From Pigoraptor vietnamica (taxonomy: Eukaryota; Opisthokonta; Filasterea): a DNA stretch of 64,000 nucleotides. Positions 20,016 through 31,375 of this stretch are shown here, piece after piece (position 1 is the stretch's first letter; each line of letters opens with the position of its first letter). Position numbers and translations under genes: made by a program. Under the pieces are notes generated by a model. That model saw only the letters and a list, made by a program, of their open reading frames with translations. It was not told the DNA's origin and made no database searches. The stretch covers positions 1 to 64,000 of the forward strand of contig CALSCQ010000796.1 in NCBI GenBank assembly GCA_943704525.1. The letters are read 5' to 3'.

Positions 20016-23000
20016 TCACGCCGTTTTCCCCGACTGCGGCAGCTTGTAAGTGGACGCGAGATTGTCCTTGATGGCGTCACAGAACGCACTCGCGTCGTGC
20101 GCCTCGTTCTTGACCCACTTGCTCCACTGCGCCAGCTGCAATGCCGGCGCGGAGGCAGCCGTCGCCCAGCTCGCATCGCCCCACTTCTCCAGGCACGCCT
20201 CCCACTGCGGTGCGTGCCTCTTTTCGGCGGCCGCGCGCCCTTCGCGCAGCCACTCGGCGATGGGCGCGGACACCTTCGCCTTGAACTCGTCGCCCTCCCG
20301 GCGCGCTTCGTCGTCCCACACGTGACACTCGGAGCGAATAAATCGCTGTGCTTCAGAAAGCGCGTCCGCAACCGCGACGGCCAACGACTCCCCCTCTGGC
20401 GGCGGGCCGGCGCACAGCCGCTTCCTCCAGCGTTCGCGCGACCCAGGGCTCGTAGCGGCCGACCACTCGCCCCTCTTTGCCTCCCACTTTGTCCGCGCGG
20501 CCGACCACGCGTCACGTGCCGATCCCTCGGACGCGGCCAGACCCGCGGCAAGCCATGCCTGCACGGCGGGTTCGACGTGCTCCTGGAACAGGTTGTCCAT
20601 GGCGACCGCTTCTTCGTCCCTGAGGCGGAAATTCTTGCGGAGAAGGCACTGCATCGCGCGCAGCTCCAGCAAGGCCACGGCCTCGTCTCCGGCATGCTTT
20701 TTCGTGACGTAAAACTTCTGCTCGCTATCAATGAAATCGCGCGCGTCCGTTGCCTTGAAGCGATCCTTGCGGTCCACCCTCCACGCGTCCGCCGCCCCCG
20801 CCCAACCGTCCCGTCGATCAAACGGGCTGCGCCAGCGGTCGGGGACGGGCGACTGGCGCTCCAGAGACACGCCCTCGCGCTCCGCGTTCGTCCGCAGCCA
20901 CGCATCGATGCCGCCGAATACGACCTTTTGGTAGATTGCCATTCGGCTGCCGACGCTCGTAATGCGCGCCAGCGTCACGTGCGGGGGCGTCGAATCGCGT
21001 CCGGACATCCACAGCTGCAGCTCGCGGGACTTTCTCGCCCAGTTCTTTTTCGAGTCCATCGGTCCGTAGCTCTTGTTGCCCCGCGTGCCGCTCAGCTGAA
21101 GCAAGGGCCCCTTCCACAGCTCCCACGCGGCCTCCCACCCGCACCGCTCGAACGAGTCCTCGGGCGACGACTCCGTCCCGCGCGTGAGGTGGTTCTCGTA
21201 GGGTATGCCGATCAGCGCTTCGAATTCCGCGCGACGAGACAGGCGCGTCTGCGTCTGCCGGGCCAGCTGCGCAACGGACGCCGCGCCCACCCCCACCGCC
21301 GCGCCGTCCGTCCGCAGAGACGTACGACCCGCTTCCACTATCCACTCGTTGCGCGCCTGCTCTCGCGATCCCTCGTCCTTGCGTGTGCCCGTCAGCCACA
21401 CCTCGCGCGCCCTCTGCCACGCGGTGCGCCACGTGACATCCGCGGCGCTCGCCTCCCGCTCGTCGATGAACTGCGAAACGCGCGTGCAGCAGCCATCCCA
21501 CAGCATTTGCTCTTGTCGTTGGCGCTCGAAGCCGGCTGCGACCCACGCCCGCGCGGCGTCGGGGTTTGGCAGTTGGATCCTGTAAATGTGCACGGCACCT
21601 TCGTTGTCCCCGCACACGAGCGCGGTGCCGCTCTCACCGCTCGATATCCGCACCGACGCAATGTCCGCGGGCAGAATGAGCGAAGCGACGCCTACATTCG
21701 AGGAACCGACGCCGTTCGCCTGAGCCTTCCCGTCCGCTTCGTCGCCGCCGACACCATCCGCCGGCTCTGCCATCACCAGCAGCCTGCTGCCTTCACACTC
21801 CACACGCAGGTGCACGCCGAGGGCGGCGTCGAAACAGCGCTCCCCGATGTGATCCGCAAAGTACGCCGGCGCCATGTTGTCCCTGCGCCACTCCCCCTTC
21901 GCGAGGTCCAGCGTTTCAACGAACCAGCCGCGGGTGAACCCCCGCACGTACACTTGACGGTCGTCGTCCGAGAAAGTGACCCAAAAGAGGCCGGCTCTCC
22001 TGTCGTTCTCGCCTCCCTCCAGCGGCAGCATGTCGTACACGCGGCTCGCGCTGCTGCCCGCCGCAATGTCGTACACCTGCACCCAATCCTGCGCCGTCAC
22101 GCACGCCACCTTCTCGCCGTCCTTCGAGATGCCCAGCCCGGCGACCCACACATTCGTCGTGCCCCGGTCGACTCCTGGAGTGATGTCATTGACGAACTTC
22201 CCCGTGTTGATGTCCCACACTGCGATGCGGCCGGGAACGCCGTTGGATTGCCCGAGGTCGCCGACGGCCACGTGCTTGTCGCTCAAAGCGACGCAGCGGA
22301 TTTGCCGCTGGGCGGTCATTGGAGCCAGCGCTTCCTTCCCAGTCTCGATGTCCCACACGCGCACCACCCGATCATCGTTGCTTGCGGTCACGAGTCGCTT
22401 GTTGTCGTACGCAAACTCCACCCACGCAGGCGCCGCGGGCTCCACGGAACTCCCCTCCGCCGCCGCCTCTTTCCGCGGGTGTATGATGCTCCGAATGGGC
22501 GTGCCGGTCGCCACGTCCCACACCAGCACGTGCTCCCGCTGCCCGTACGACGCCGTCGCGCAATAGCGGCCGTCGCGAGAAACGAGGGCGATGTCTGCTC
22601 TCCCCTTGTGCTTCGCGAGAGGGGGATTCGACTTCTCGCTCGTCTCTGCGGCTTGCCTTGCGGCGGCCTGTTGCAGCGCGGCCCCTCGAAAGTCCCACAC
22701 GCGCTTGGTGAGCTGCTGGTTGAGGCTCTCGAGCACAAACTCCAGCTCGCCCTCCTCGTCAAACAGAAGTTCGGTGAGAACGTCGCGGCACGGGAAGTGC
22801 ACGGCGGGTCCGGCGAGTTTCCCCGTGTCCGGATCCATCGGCACCACGCCCTGGCGCCTTTCTCCGCCTTTAGGGGTGTGCGACACGTGCACGGTCCTGC
22901 CGTGGGGCGACCAGTGCAGCCGATGCAGCTTGCCGAGGTTCAGCTCCGCAACAGCGACGACGTGCAGAGGCGCCGTCGGACTTGTCGTGTCCCACACGCA

Positions 23001-26000
23001 CACAAACTCCTCGCACTCCGACAGAAGGCGCGCCGGGTTCGTCGGGCTGAAGCTGACCGACCCCACGCTGTGCGTTTTGTGCGCCGAGAGGGTCGCGAGC
23101 AACTTGCAGCTGTCGACGTCGAGCAGCAGCACGGGGTGACCCTCGACGCCCCCCGCCCTTTCCCTCGATGGCGGGTATGCAATTGTGCGCAAATCGCACG
23201 ACACGGCCGCCTTGCACAGGGTCGTCTTGTAGTCGCGCATCACACGCAACGCCTCGCCCGTCGCGACATCCCACACGACAACGGCCGAGATGAGCGACAT
23301 GTTGTCCTCAGACCTGAACAGCGTATCGGGCGCATCGATGGACAGCAGGCTGCGCCCATCCGGCGAGAAGCGCACAAGCCCAATCGACAGCGCGTGGTGT
23401 CCCTTGAGCTGGTGCACCGTCTTGCCCGTGTGCACGTCGGCGATAAACAGCTTGCCGCCCGCGCCGTACGCGAGCAGGTTGCCGTCGGGCGAGATGGCCA
23501 TGGCCATTATGATCGCCCCGTGTTCGCCGGCGACGCGCGCAATCTCGAGCCCTGTCCGCATGTCCCATAAGTACAATCCGGGCTCGTAGAATCCCGAGGT
23601 AATCAGGACATGCGCTTGCGGCGAGTGCGCTGCCCACATGCTGTCCATCTGCGCCTCGAACACCAACCGGACGAGGCTCTCCTCCTTCTCCTTGTTGAGG
23701 CACCGCAGCACGGGAACGGCGCCGCCCGCAGCGATTTCCCCGGACGCCAGCAGAGCCGCTGCGCTCGCGTGGACGGGAGAGGCGTCGTGCTCGTTCAGCG
23801 CGTCTTGCAGCAGCGAGTGCGGCGACCACGCCATCGCGTGCGACCGCTTGGCGACGAACCGATGGAACGCCTCCACTTTGCTGCGCCACTGCCACTTTTT
23901 CGGGGCCTGGCGAATGGCGCGACCGTACTCGTGCATCAACCGCGTGAGCGATCCGGAGCGCACCTTCGCGTAGACGTACCCGAGATCGCACAGAGCGTCT
24001 GCCAACTCCGGCGACTCCCACTGCTTCGCGGCGATGAGGTGCTTGACGAGCTGCTCCGTGCGGCGGCGGTTCAGCGTCGGCCGCGGGGCCCAGACGGAGC
24101 CTTCTAGCGTCCAGCTCCGGTGGTCTGCGACGCGACGGTCCGCCGATCCCGATCGTCCGCGCCTGTCCACGAAGGGCTTCTCGACGCCCGCCCAAGTGCC
24201 AAGGAAGTACTGCGCGATCGCTGCGTTGGCCGCTTCGGGGGAGAGTGCGGACGGGACGGCCCCTTCGCCGCCGGGGTTGAGATAGCGATCGCGCGCCGCC
24301 TCCACAAATTGGCTGTGGTACCATGCGATGACGGTCGTCCCTCCGTCGACCCCCCGCTCGATCAAAAACTCCTCGGCGTCGCTGGCGATGCGCAGCCATA
24401 GCGAAGGGGGAAGGCGTCGCATGGGTGGGTCCCACCACTCGAACACGTCGTTGAGGACGTCGTCGTCCAGGGAGAGAATGTCGTCGAGCTCGGAGGACGA
24501 GAGCCCACTCTCCGATGCCGTGAGATACGCCAGCGCACGAGACACGAGGATGAGACCGTGCCGCTGCTCGAGGCGTTCAAACACGCCAAATATCATCCCC
24601 CGGACAGTCCCCGGCAATTGTCGCGGGGGGGACGTGGACGGCCACAATCGCACCTCTTCCGCCACGAGCTTTGCGTAGAGCGGTAGCCACGTGTCCGTCG
24701 CAGACAAAACAGCCTCGCGCTGAGCGGAGGTCAGCGTCCTCTTCGCGCGGCTCAGCAGGACATCGATGAGTTCAGGCACTTCGGCGTTGCCGAGGGGGGC
24801 GACTTCGACGTACTGCTCCGCCGGTATGCCTTCGCGGTCCCTGAGGCTCGCGTAGCACTCGCCGCGTTCGGGGAGCACCGAGACGACCATGCGCACGTGC
24901 AGCGGAAGCGCGGAGGGAACCCACTTGAAGTCGTCGTCGCCAGGTCCGGACAGCTGGTCGAGAGAGTCGAGAAACAGGACGAGCGGTGCGTCCTCGCGCG
25001 CCTGCGACAGGGCCACGGGAAGGAAATCCTGGAGCGCCTTCATATCCGATGGTACTGCATTGTCGTTGCCGCCGTACGCGCGCAGAATTTGCGAGCAGAC
25101 GCTTTGCAGCATGTCCGTTGGCGCGGTGCTTCCCGCGCTCGTTCCCATGAAGCGCACAATGTGAACGGCACGTGGGACGATCGCAGCCGCCCTCTCTGCC
25201 GCCGCTGCCATCAGTGCCGTCTTGCCGGACCCGGAGCGCCCATGCACGACGAGTGGGAACGCGGACGTCCCTCCGACGTACTCTGCGATGCGATCGAGGA
25301 GCCGCTGCCGGCCCACAAACACGCGGCACTTGGACGCGCGCAGCACGGCGTGGTGAAGTGCCTCGTCGTACACTGCGCTGGGGCTTCGACGCTGCGACCG
25401 GTACCCGGCCACCAGCGCATCGCCCAGACCCCTCATGATGTCCAGCGCCATGCGCTCGACGTGTGCCTTGTGCTCGGGATGGCCGGCGGGATTAAGACCA
25501 CCCGCCGTCCACGCAGGCGCGGGCGCATCCCTCACCTTCTCGGGTGGAAGGTGCGACGGCAGCAGCTGGCTCTTGAGGGCGGCGAGCAGCGAAGATGCCT
25601 CCTCCACGGGCGCACCGTCCGCGCCGAGGTCTATGTAGGCGCCCGCGCGGGTATCCGAAGGGACAACCGGCGTCGCAAAGGACCGCCGCACGAGCAGCGC
25701 GTTTTCCGCGCGCCGCGGGTTCCGCACGATGCCCTCGAGTGTCTCGGCGTGCGTGATGGACACGTGGAACTGCTCCGCGAGCGCCGCGTCCAGCTGACCA
25801 GACTCGCTCAACGCCCGCGCGGCCGCAAAGAGCGCGCGCCGCATCTGCTCAAACACGGCCCACCACGCCTCTGAGGCCGCTCTCTGCGCGGCGCCGTCGG
25901 CGTCGTTGAGGATGTCCGGTAGAAGGGAGCTCTTGTTTTCGAGCACGTAGTCCGCTGGAACGGCGTTCTCGTCCAGTCGCCACCATGCGCCGTCCACGTC

Positions 26001-26281
26001 CGTGCGAAGCGAGTCGCACGGTATGCCCATGGCGGACGCGGTGTCTCGGAGTCGCTCGAAGAGGCGCGCCTCGATGCGGCGAGGGAAGGGACGGTAGCCG
26101 TACTTGTCTGCTAGTATGGCGAGAAAGGCGGGGCCGGCGGACTGTTCGACGCAGCGGCGCACCTCCCTCATGCAGAGGTCCCACGTGCCATGGTCGTCAT
26201 CCGTGCTCTTTCGAACGCCCCAACGCCTGGTCGGAGACGAGACGAATTTGAGACGCTGAATGTATGGGTCTATCTTATGTG

Positions 26282-26328
<47 letters not shown>

Positions 26329-26708
26329 CATCACTCACATGTCGACGGACTGGAACTGCCACCCGAGCAGAGATGCCGCGCGTCCCAGATGCGGATATGC
26401 GTGCTCCATAAGGAGATTGCGGACGTGCTCCGTGTCCGTAAACGTGGAACTGCGTGCATGAGTGACACTTATGGATGAGATGAGCGAATCCCTTCGGCGA
26501 ATTCGCGATTGCAGACGTACCTTACAAACATTCGCACGGAGCGCCTTGGCAAAGCCTCGCTGACGTCGAGCGCTCCACGGAGGACGGCGTCGACAATTTC
26601 GGTGGGAACGGGCGCACTGTCGCTCCCATTTTCCTTCGCCGCGCGCACTTCGTCCGCGATCACTTTTCCCAGCTCCACGAAGGCGTCCACGTCGTACGAC
26701 GCGGCCAT
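20016..26708 (-). CDS. DUF4062-NACHT-WD40 NLR-like protein with Trp-rich C-terminal repeats
   Basis: Three exons: 26708-26521, 26449-26339, 26226-20016; they join to 2,169 residues. Splicing restores RMFVSSTFTDTEH and FQSVDMRWGVRKS, the start of a DUF4062-type domain found in NWD1 and TEP1-like proteins, followed by CMREVRRCVEQSAGPAFLAI. The NACHT ATPase has Walker A GRSGSGKTALMAAAA (about residue 430) and Walker B PLVLFLDSLDQLSG. A helical segment follows, then about 10-14 WD40 repeats at roughly 960-1640, for example HVLVWDVATGTPIRSI and RVVRVWDIETGKEAL. The last 500 residues are Trp-rich and seem to repeat a unit near 95 residues. Proteins with this architecture are oligomerising ATP switches in cytoplasmic signalling. 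The ligand and output are unknown. A 1,233-codon open frame on the opposite strand is a codon-bias shadow. Confidence 0.9.
26281..26328. repeat. (GT)n microsatellite in NACHT-WD40 intron 2
   Basis: A GT tract of about 48 bp inside the short intron between exon 2 (ends 26339) and exon 3 (starts 26226), close to the branch and acceptor region on the minus strand. Confidence 0.9.
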
Positions 26709-27957
26709 CTTCGAAGAGGACAGAGAACGCAATTGCCTCTGCTGCGGCACAAAAAAAAATGGCGACTATTGCTGTTCCAAGAGCGAGTGTACCCGTCTTC
26801 TTGCGTCGCAACTGGTAGGGTACAGTTGCCCAGCTACCAATCCCAGTCCAGACACATTCCCGGACAGTAACATGCATGTACACAAGGGCCCTAAAGCCCG
26901 CTGGTGCCCCACGCGCAAGCATGCAGACGGCATGGTGCCTGAGCCCAACCACATCCTCCTACACCCGCGCTGGTTGCATGCAGGGCGCGCCGCTGGAGGA
27001 TGTCGCTGCGCTGTTGGCTGCAGTACAGGCGCTGGGGCCACTGACGACGGCTTCGCTTGCCGCTCGGCAGCGAGCACTGCCGGCTCCCGTTCGGCACGGC
27101 CACGCCGACGAGAGCAACGGCGAGGAGGAGGAGGCCTACGCCTCCGAGCGGCAGGTGCGCGACATCTTTGCCAAGCACCCGCGCGCCTGCTCTCACCCGC
27201 GCCCGCGCCCCATCCGCAAGCTGGGTCGGCCTTCTCCGGCTCCGAGTCTGGGGTGATCGCCGAGCGATGTGGACGCTGGCACCCGCCGCGCACCCGCGCC
27301 AGTTCTGGCTGAAAACGGCCACGCGGATCACATGCTGTGGCTCGAGAAGAGGGACACGCACTGGCGCAAGGATTTCAAGATGGCGCGACGAGTCGACGCT
27401 CTAGGAGCTGGTGCCGAGTCACGCCGCGACGAGTCGTCGGCGCGGCGCCATCGTCGCGCCAGAGGGGACTGAGATGACGATGCCGGCCACATCAGCACGT
27501 GGCCGTTCTGGGCCGACACCGCGTGCCTGTGGCGCATATTATCCGGACACGCAGGGCTCGGAGAACGTGTGGATCGTCACCGCAGAGGGCCATCGCCAGT
27601 GGGGGACAGATGATCTGGGTCAATCCCATCGGCGGTCGCCACGAGCTCTAAGCCGCAGTAAGGCTCCCAACCGCGCGATTAGCGCCTTCATTCAGCCGCG
27701 AACTGACTTTCTTTCCTCCGGCTTCTTCAGGCAGTTGCACTGCGGAACCCTGTTGGCTTTCGTCGCTGGTTCTCGCCGGTGTAGTGAGCATGAAAAAAAA
27801 CGCAGCCCTGAGAGAGCGTTCGCTGTCTGGACATCTCTTGGCATTCAAACCAGCCCAGCGACGCAATCACCCGAGTCGCATTGCACACCTACAAATCAAA
27901 TCGTTCTTCATCATTCGCCATTTCCTTTGAAATCTCACAATTCGTTCGACGAGGAGG
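26709..27957. other. 1.25-kb interval with possible gene remnant, no confident gene
   Basis: Plus-strand sequence at about 26880-27480 has protein-like stretches but no single good model. One frame reads VPEPNHILLHPRWLH (frame of 26509). Another reads GAPLEDVAALLAAVQALGPL, later RQVRDIFAKHPRAC, and after a TGA at 27254-27256 the same frame gives HADHMLWLEKRDTHWRKDF and, after another TGA at 27470-27472, HISTWPFWADTACLW. No start with a good context and no convincing splice sites join them. It could be a decaying gene, an unrecognised spliced gene, or chance open frames favoured by high GC. The remainder (27660-27950) holds the promoter side of the next gene. Confidence 0.3.
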
Positions 27958-28596
27958 ATGCATCACGCGCATTCGCAACGCGCGTGGCCGCTCGTGTGGG
28001 CGCTTGCGGTGGTGGCGTTGTCCCTGAAAAATGCCGCCGCACTGTCATTCGATTTGCCTTCGTCCGCGTCGCACGCCGCCACGAAAGCTGCGCCGAGTGC
28101 TTCGCCGATGGCATCTTTTACCCCGTCTAACAAGGCCGATATTGCTGAGCCACGCTTAGGTATGTTCGCGCGCACGCGCAAGCGTGACACGTTGTGTTGT
28201 TGTGCGTGTGCTCACAAAAGCTCACAAAAATCGATTTACGTTGCACTCACACTCACGCATTTTTACGCACCGCACGCACATCCGCACACACATATCGCGC
28301 GCGCGAATAGCTGCATCTCACGCTCCACATGCACACACTGATTTTTTCGCCAATGGTTCGCTTTGAGAAACAGCGATTGCAATGTGCGCTCAGTGCAAAG
28401 GGTTGTGCTAATTGTCCATTTCGTGTGCTTGGCAGGTGTGACCATCGGAATCTCCCTCGGTCTCTCGGTGCTTGTGCTGGCACTCGCGGCGTTCGTCTAC
28501 TTCCCGCGCCTCTGTCGCAGAAACAGCGGCCCTGCGTACATGCCCCTCGCCACTATGCACGAATCGGCAGGCGTGCTCCCAGAGCGCGTCTCGTGA
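27958..28596 (+). CDS. Small type I membrane protein, function unknown
   Basis: Two exons, 27958-28159 and 28436-28596, joining at a Gly codon to give 120 residues. Residues 1-28 form a signal peptide (hydrophobic core WALAVVALSLKNAAALS). The next 40 residues are a short Ser/Ala/Thr/Pro-rich ectodomain that could be O-glycosylated. GVTIGISLGLSVLVLALAAF is a single transmembrane helix, followed by a basic stop-transfer patch (PRLCRRN) and a 25-residue cytoplasmic tail. This looks like a minimal cell-surface or endosomal protein. I do not recognise the family. The intron starts GTATGT and ends GGCAG. The ATG is the first in the leader and has purines at -3. Confidence 0.6.
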
Positions 28597-28944
28597 GCGA
28601 TCGCCGAAGGAAAAGCTATCAGGAATGCACGCTGCCTTGCGCGTGCTGTCGCTGCGGAGCGCCGTTATCACGCGTTTCGCTTCGCCTGCCTCCACGCGGA
28701 CCTCAGGGCACACCGCCAACGCGCCCACCCACCCAACAGAGCGATTCCGAAGCGAAGTTGTTTCGTACTGCTTATTAAATGCACGGCCTCTGTCGCGACT
28801 GACCGTTGTGTGTGGTGAGAACTAGCTTCACCGCGTGCAAGCGGCAACTAGAAACTCGCCTCTTGGCACACTGCAGCAACCGCACAGTTCTTCGCCAGAA
28901 GGCTTCTCATCAAACCGCACAATTCTTCGCCTGAGAGCTCCTCT
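28597..28944. other. Convergent intergenic space, small membrane protein / Phafin
   Basis: 348 bp. TTATTAAATGC near 28773 may be a poly(A) signal. An imperfect 36-bp tandem repeat with CCGCACAGTTCTTCGCC and CCGCACAATTCTTCGCC lies at about 28870-28940. Nothing else seen. Confidence 0.45.
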
Positions 28945-30687
28945 TCATTCCGAGCCTAGCCCGTAGAACACGGACGCGCGGCATCCCGGCGCCATCGTGT
29001 ACCCGAGGTTCTCCATTTCCTCAAGCGCCCTCTGGTCGGACACTTCGCCCGCAAACTGCTCGCTGTCCATGCGGTACGGCCCCGCGCGGTCGCCGTCCTG
29101 CGCCTCGATGCGCGCGCGTATGGTGCTCCCGTCGCTTAGGGACGACGTCGACGAGCCCCTGTCGTCCGCACCGAGGCCAAGGGCTCCTTTGGGGAGGCGC
29201 GCGGCGGGCGCTGGACGGAGCGCGGCACATGTTGTGCACACGCGAACGGGCTTGTCGGATATGTTGTCGATGACTCGCTTTTCCTTGCTGCAGTCGGCGC
29301 AGACGACCTTGCCGCATGCTCGGCAGTGGTGCTGCGGGGATGGGTGCCATGAGGCCGGTGTCAGTCACGCGCCCGCAAGTGGCAAACGGGCATCTATGTT
29401 GTGAAAGTGGCAACGAGTCATCGTTTGAAGTCAGAACGTGCAAGCGACTTTTTGCAAGGGGTGCGTGGGGCGCACGCGGGTGGCACGCACCCTCCGCGTG
29501 ATTGCGTTGAATTTTGTCTTGCCGCACTGCATGCACGTCGTCGCCTTGTCGTCCGGCACCCACACGGCGGCCTTTATGCCCGTGTCCTGCGGGAGAAAGC
29601 CTGAAATGGCAACGGGCAGATAGGGACGCTCCCAGTTAGGTCTCCAGAGGGAATGGCAGTGCATACATCAACATCAACATACTACATCATTGTAAACATG
29701 AAGGAAATGGCCACAATTGCGTGCGCACGTATACCTCTCCGCAAGTGCTGTCCATGTAACGGCACCAACCGACGCGAGACACTCACCCGGCCTGAGGTCC
29801 TTGATGCACTTTTCAATGTGCGCCACCCACTCGTCCTTCTCTTCCGGAGTCACCGAAAACACCACAAACGACTTGCTCGGCGTGTTGATCTGCCACGCGT
29901 TCTGCAGCACTGCGCGACGAAACCGACAGAGTAAGCCGACTGCGTAAGCAGCGTGCGTGTGTCTTGCGTACATGAGTGCGCGTGGGTGACTGCGAGAATG
30001 CATGCGTGCGTGAGAGCCCGAGTGGGAGTGCGTGTACAGGCCGTGAATGCGGCGGCCAACGGGAAAGTGCGAACCTCCGTCGTCGTCGACGCGCGTGACA
30101 CTGAGGTGCCTGAGGTCGAGGACCATCTGGTTTGTGTACTTGCGCTTGTTGATGAGGATCGTCCCGTAAACGAGGAGATCGTTAAACAGAAAGAACTGCC
30201 GAGCCTTCGGCTTCTTGCGGCACACTTTTGACAGCCGACCCTCTCCGATGAGATAGCGGCCGGGCTGCAGAAACTGTGCGGGACAAGGAGGCAATGTCTC
30301 TGTGAGTGTCACGCAGCAATTCCCTCTCCGGCGGAAGGAACACTCCCATACTTGCGTCGGCGAGTCATTGATTGCAGTGGTCGCACGTGTTGATGCGCAC
30401 GCCACTAAGACACAAAGCACAACATTGGCGGAGTGGAGCAAGCGAGCGCACCTTATTCGGCGTGCCAAAGGCCGCTTCCACGTCACGAATGCGCTGCATG
30501 TTGGCGACGTCCATGCCTGCACCGTAGGGGTTTGCATTAGACCCACATGAAGCGACAGAGCGCGTCAACTCAGACAGAAGACATTACATAACGCACTCAC
30601 ACACAAACCAGGAGACATGTGCGCATGTGGGGGTACAACTCGCATCACGCCTCAAACCGCAGAGCACTCACTCCATCGGTCCTCCAT
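28945..30687 (-). CDS. PLEKHF: Phafin: PH and FYVE domain endosomal protein
   Basis: ATG 30687 in a 16-bp first exon (30687-30672) gives MEDRW. The next exon reads SMDVANMQRIRDVEAAFGTP. The PH domain begins PGRYLIGEGRLSKVCRKKPK and continues with ARQFFLFNDLLVYGTILINK and NTPSKSFVVFSVTPEEKDEW. The FYVE finger has the WVPDD motif, TTCMQCGKTKFNAITRR, the R/K-HHCR motif RRHHCRACGKVVCADC, and KPVRVCTTC. Order and sequence match animal Phafin 1/2. These bind PtdIns3P on early endosomes and act in endocytic and autophagic traffic. A C-terminal extension of about 80 residues after the finger (SSTSSLSDGSTIRARIEAQD) is Ser-rich then acidic and has no counterpart I know. Intermediate exon boundaries were read by homology, not all base by base. 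Confidence 0.93.
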
Positions 30688-31340
30688 TTTCGCGCCGCCG
30701 GTGTGCGGCCCCGCCACGCCCACTGACTCTACTCGAGTGAAAACTGTGGTGTGCACAGCAGCGTGAATGGCTTCACAAGCAGCGCATAAAGCACACAGAC
30801 GTCCACTTCACCACACAAAACGCTGTCTCTGGAGATAGGGAATACTACGACGCAAAGCATTATATTCGCAGGCCTTTCAATAGCTTTTTTGTTTTCGGTC
30901 GTCGGATCGATTGGGGCGTCACGATGATGTCATTTGGACTTCTCGTCAATCGACATTCCAATGCCGGCTTTATGTGAAAAGGCGAATCGGAGCACGGCGC
31001 TCTCTTGCGAGGGAAAACACGCACGCAAACACACTGCCACAGTTCCGCGGGCGCGCTTACAGAGCTCGATCAGATGCCAGTCGGTGCGTGCGTGTGCGTG
31101 CCGTGTGATGTACGCGCGCTTGTCCTCAGCCCTACTCACCTTGCTGCTTCGTGCGCATCGCCGCAGGTCCTAAGGGAACGACGACAGTATCCTCCATTAT
31201 GTGTTGCGACATGCGTATTGTTCTGAGGGGTTTGCCTTGGAAGTGCAATTGCTGCGTTCAGCTATGATTGCCGCAAGGTCGTTGAGAGTGCTGTTAGTTT
31301 GCCTCCAGCCATCCACATCACATTTCTCTTGACCCACACA
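30688..31340. promoter_or_regulatory. Divergent interval between Phafin and TMEM216
   Basis: About 650 bp. It must hold the Phafin promoter and the TMEM216 promoter plus an unplaced first TMEM216 exon. Several short ATG-led segments exist but none joins in phase with the exon at about 31376 using a good donor. GT/GC-rich runs at 31080-31100. Confidence 0.35.
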
Positions 31341-31375
31341 CAACGCACCACCGCTGCATCAGCTGTCGTCGCTTC

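Noticed and set aside
19869-23570. 1,233-codon open frame on the plus strand
   Set aside because: It lies exactly opposite the NACHT-WD40 coding exon. High GC at third codon positions on one strand removes stops on the other. Its translation is Arg/Leu/Val/His-rich without domains.
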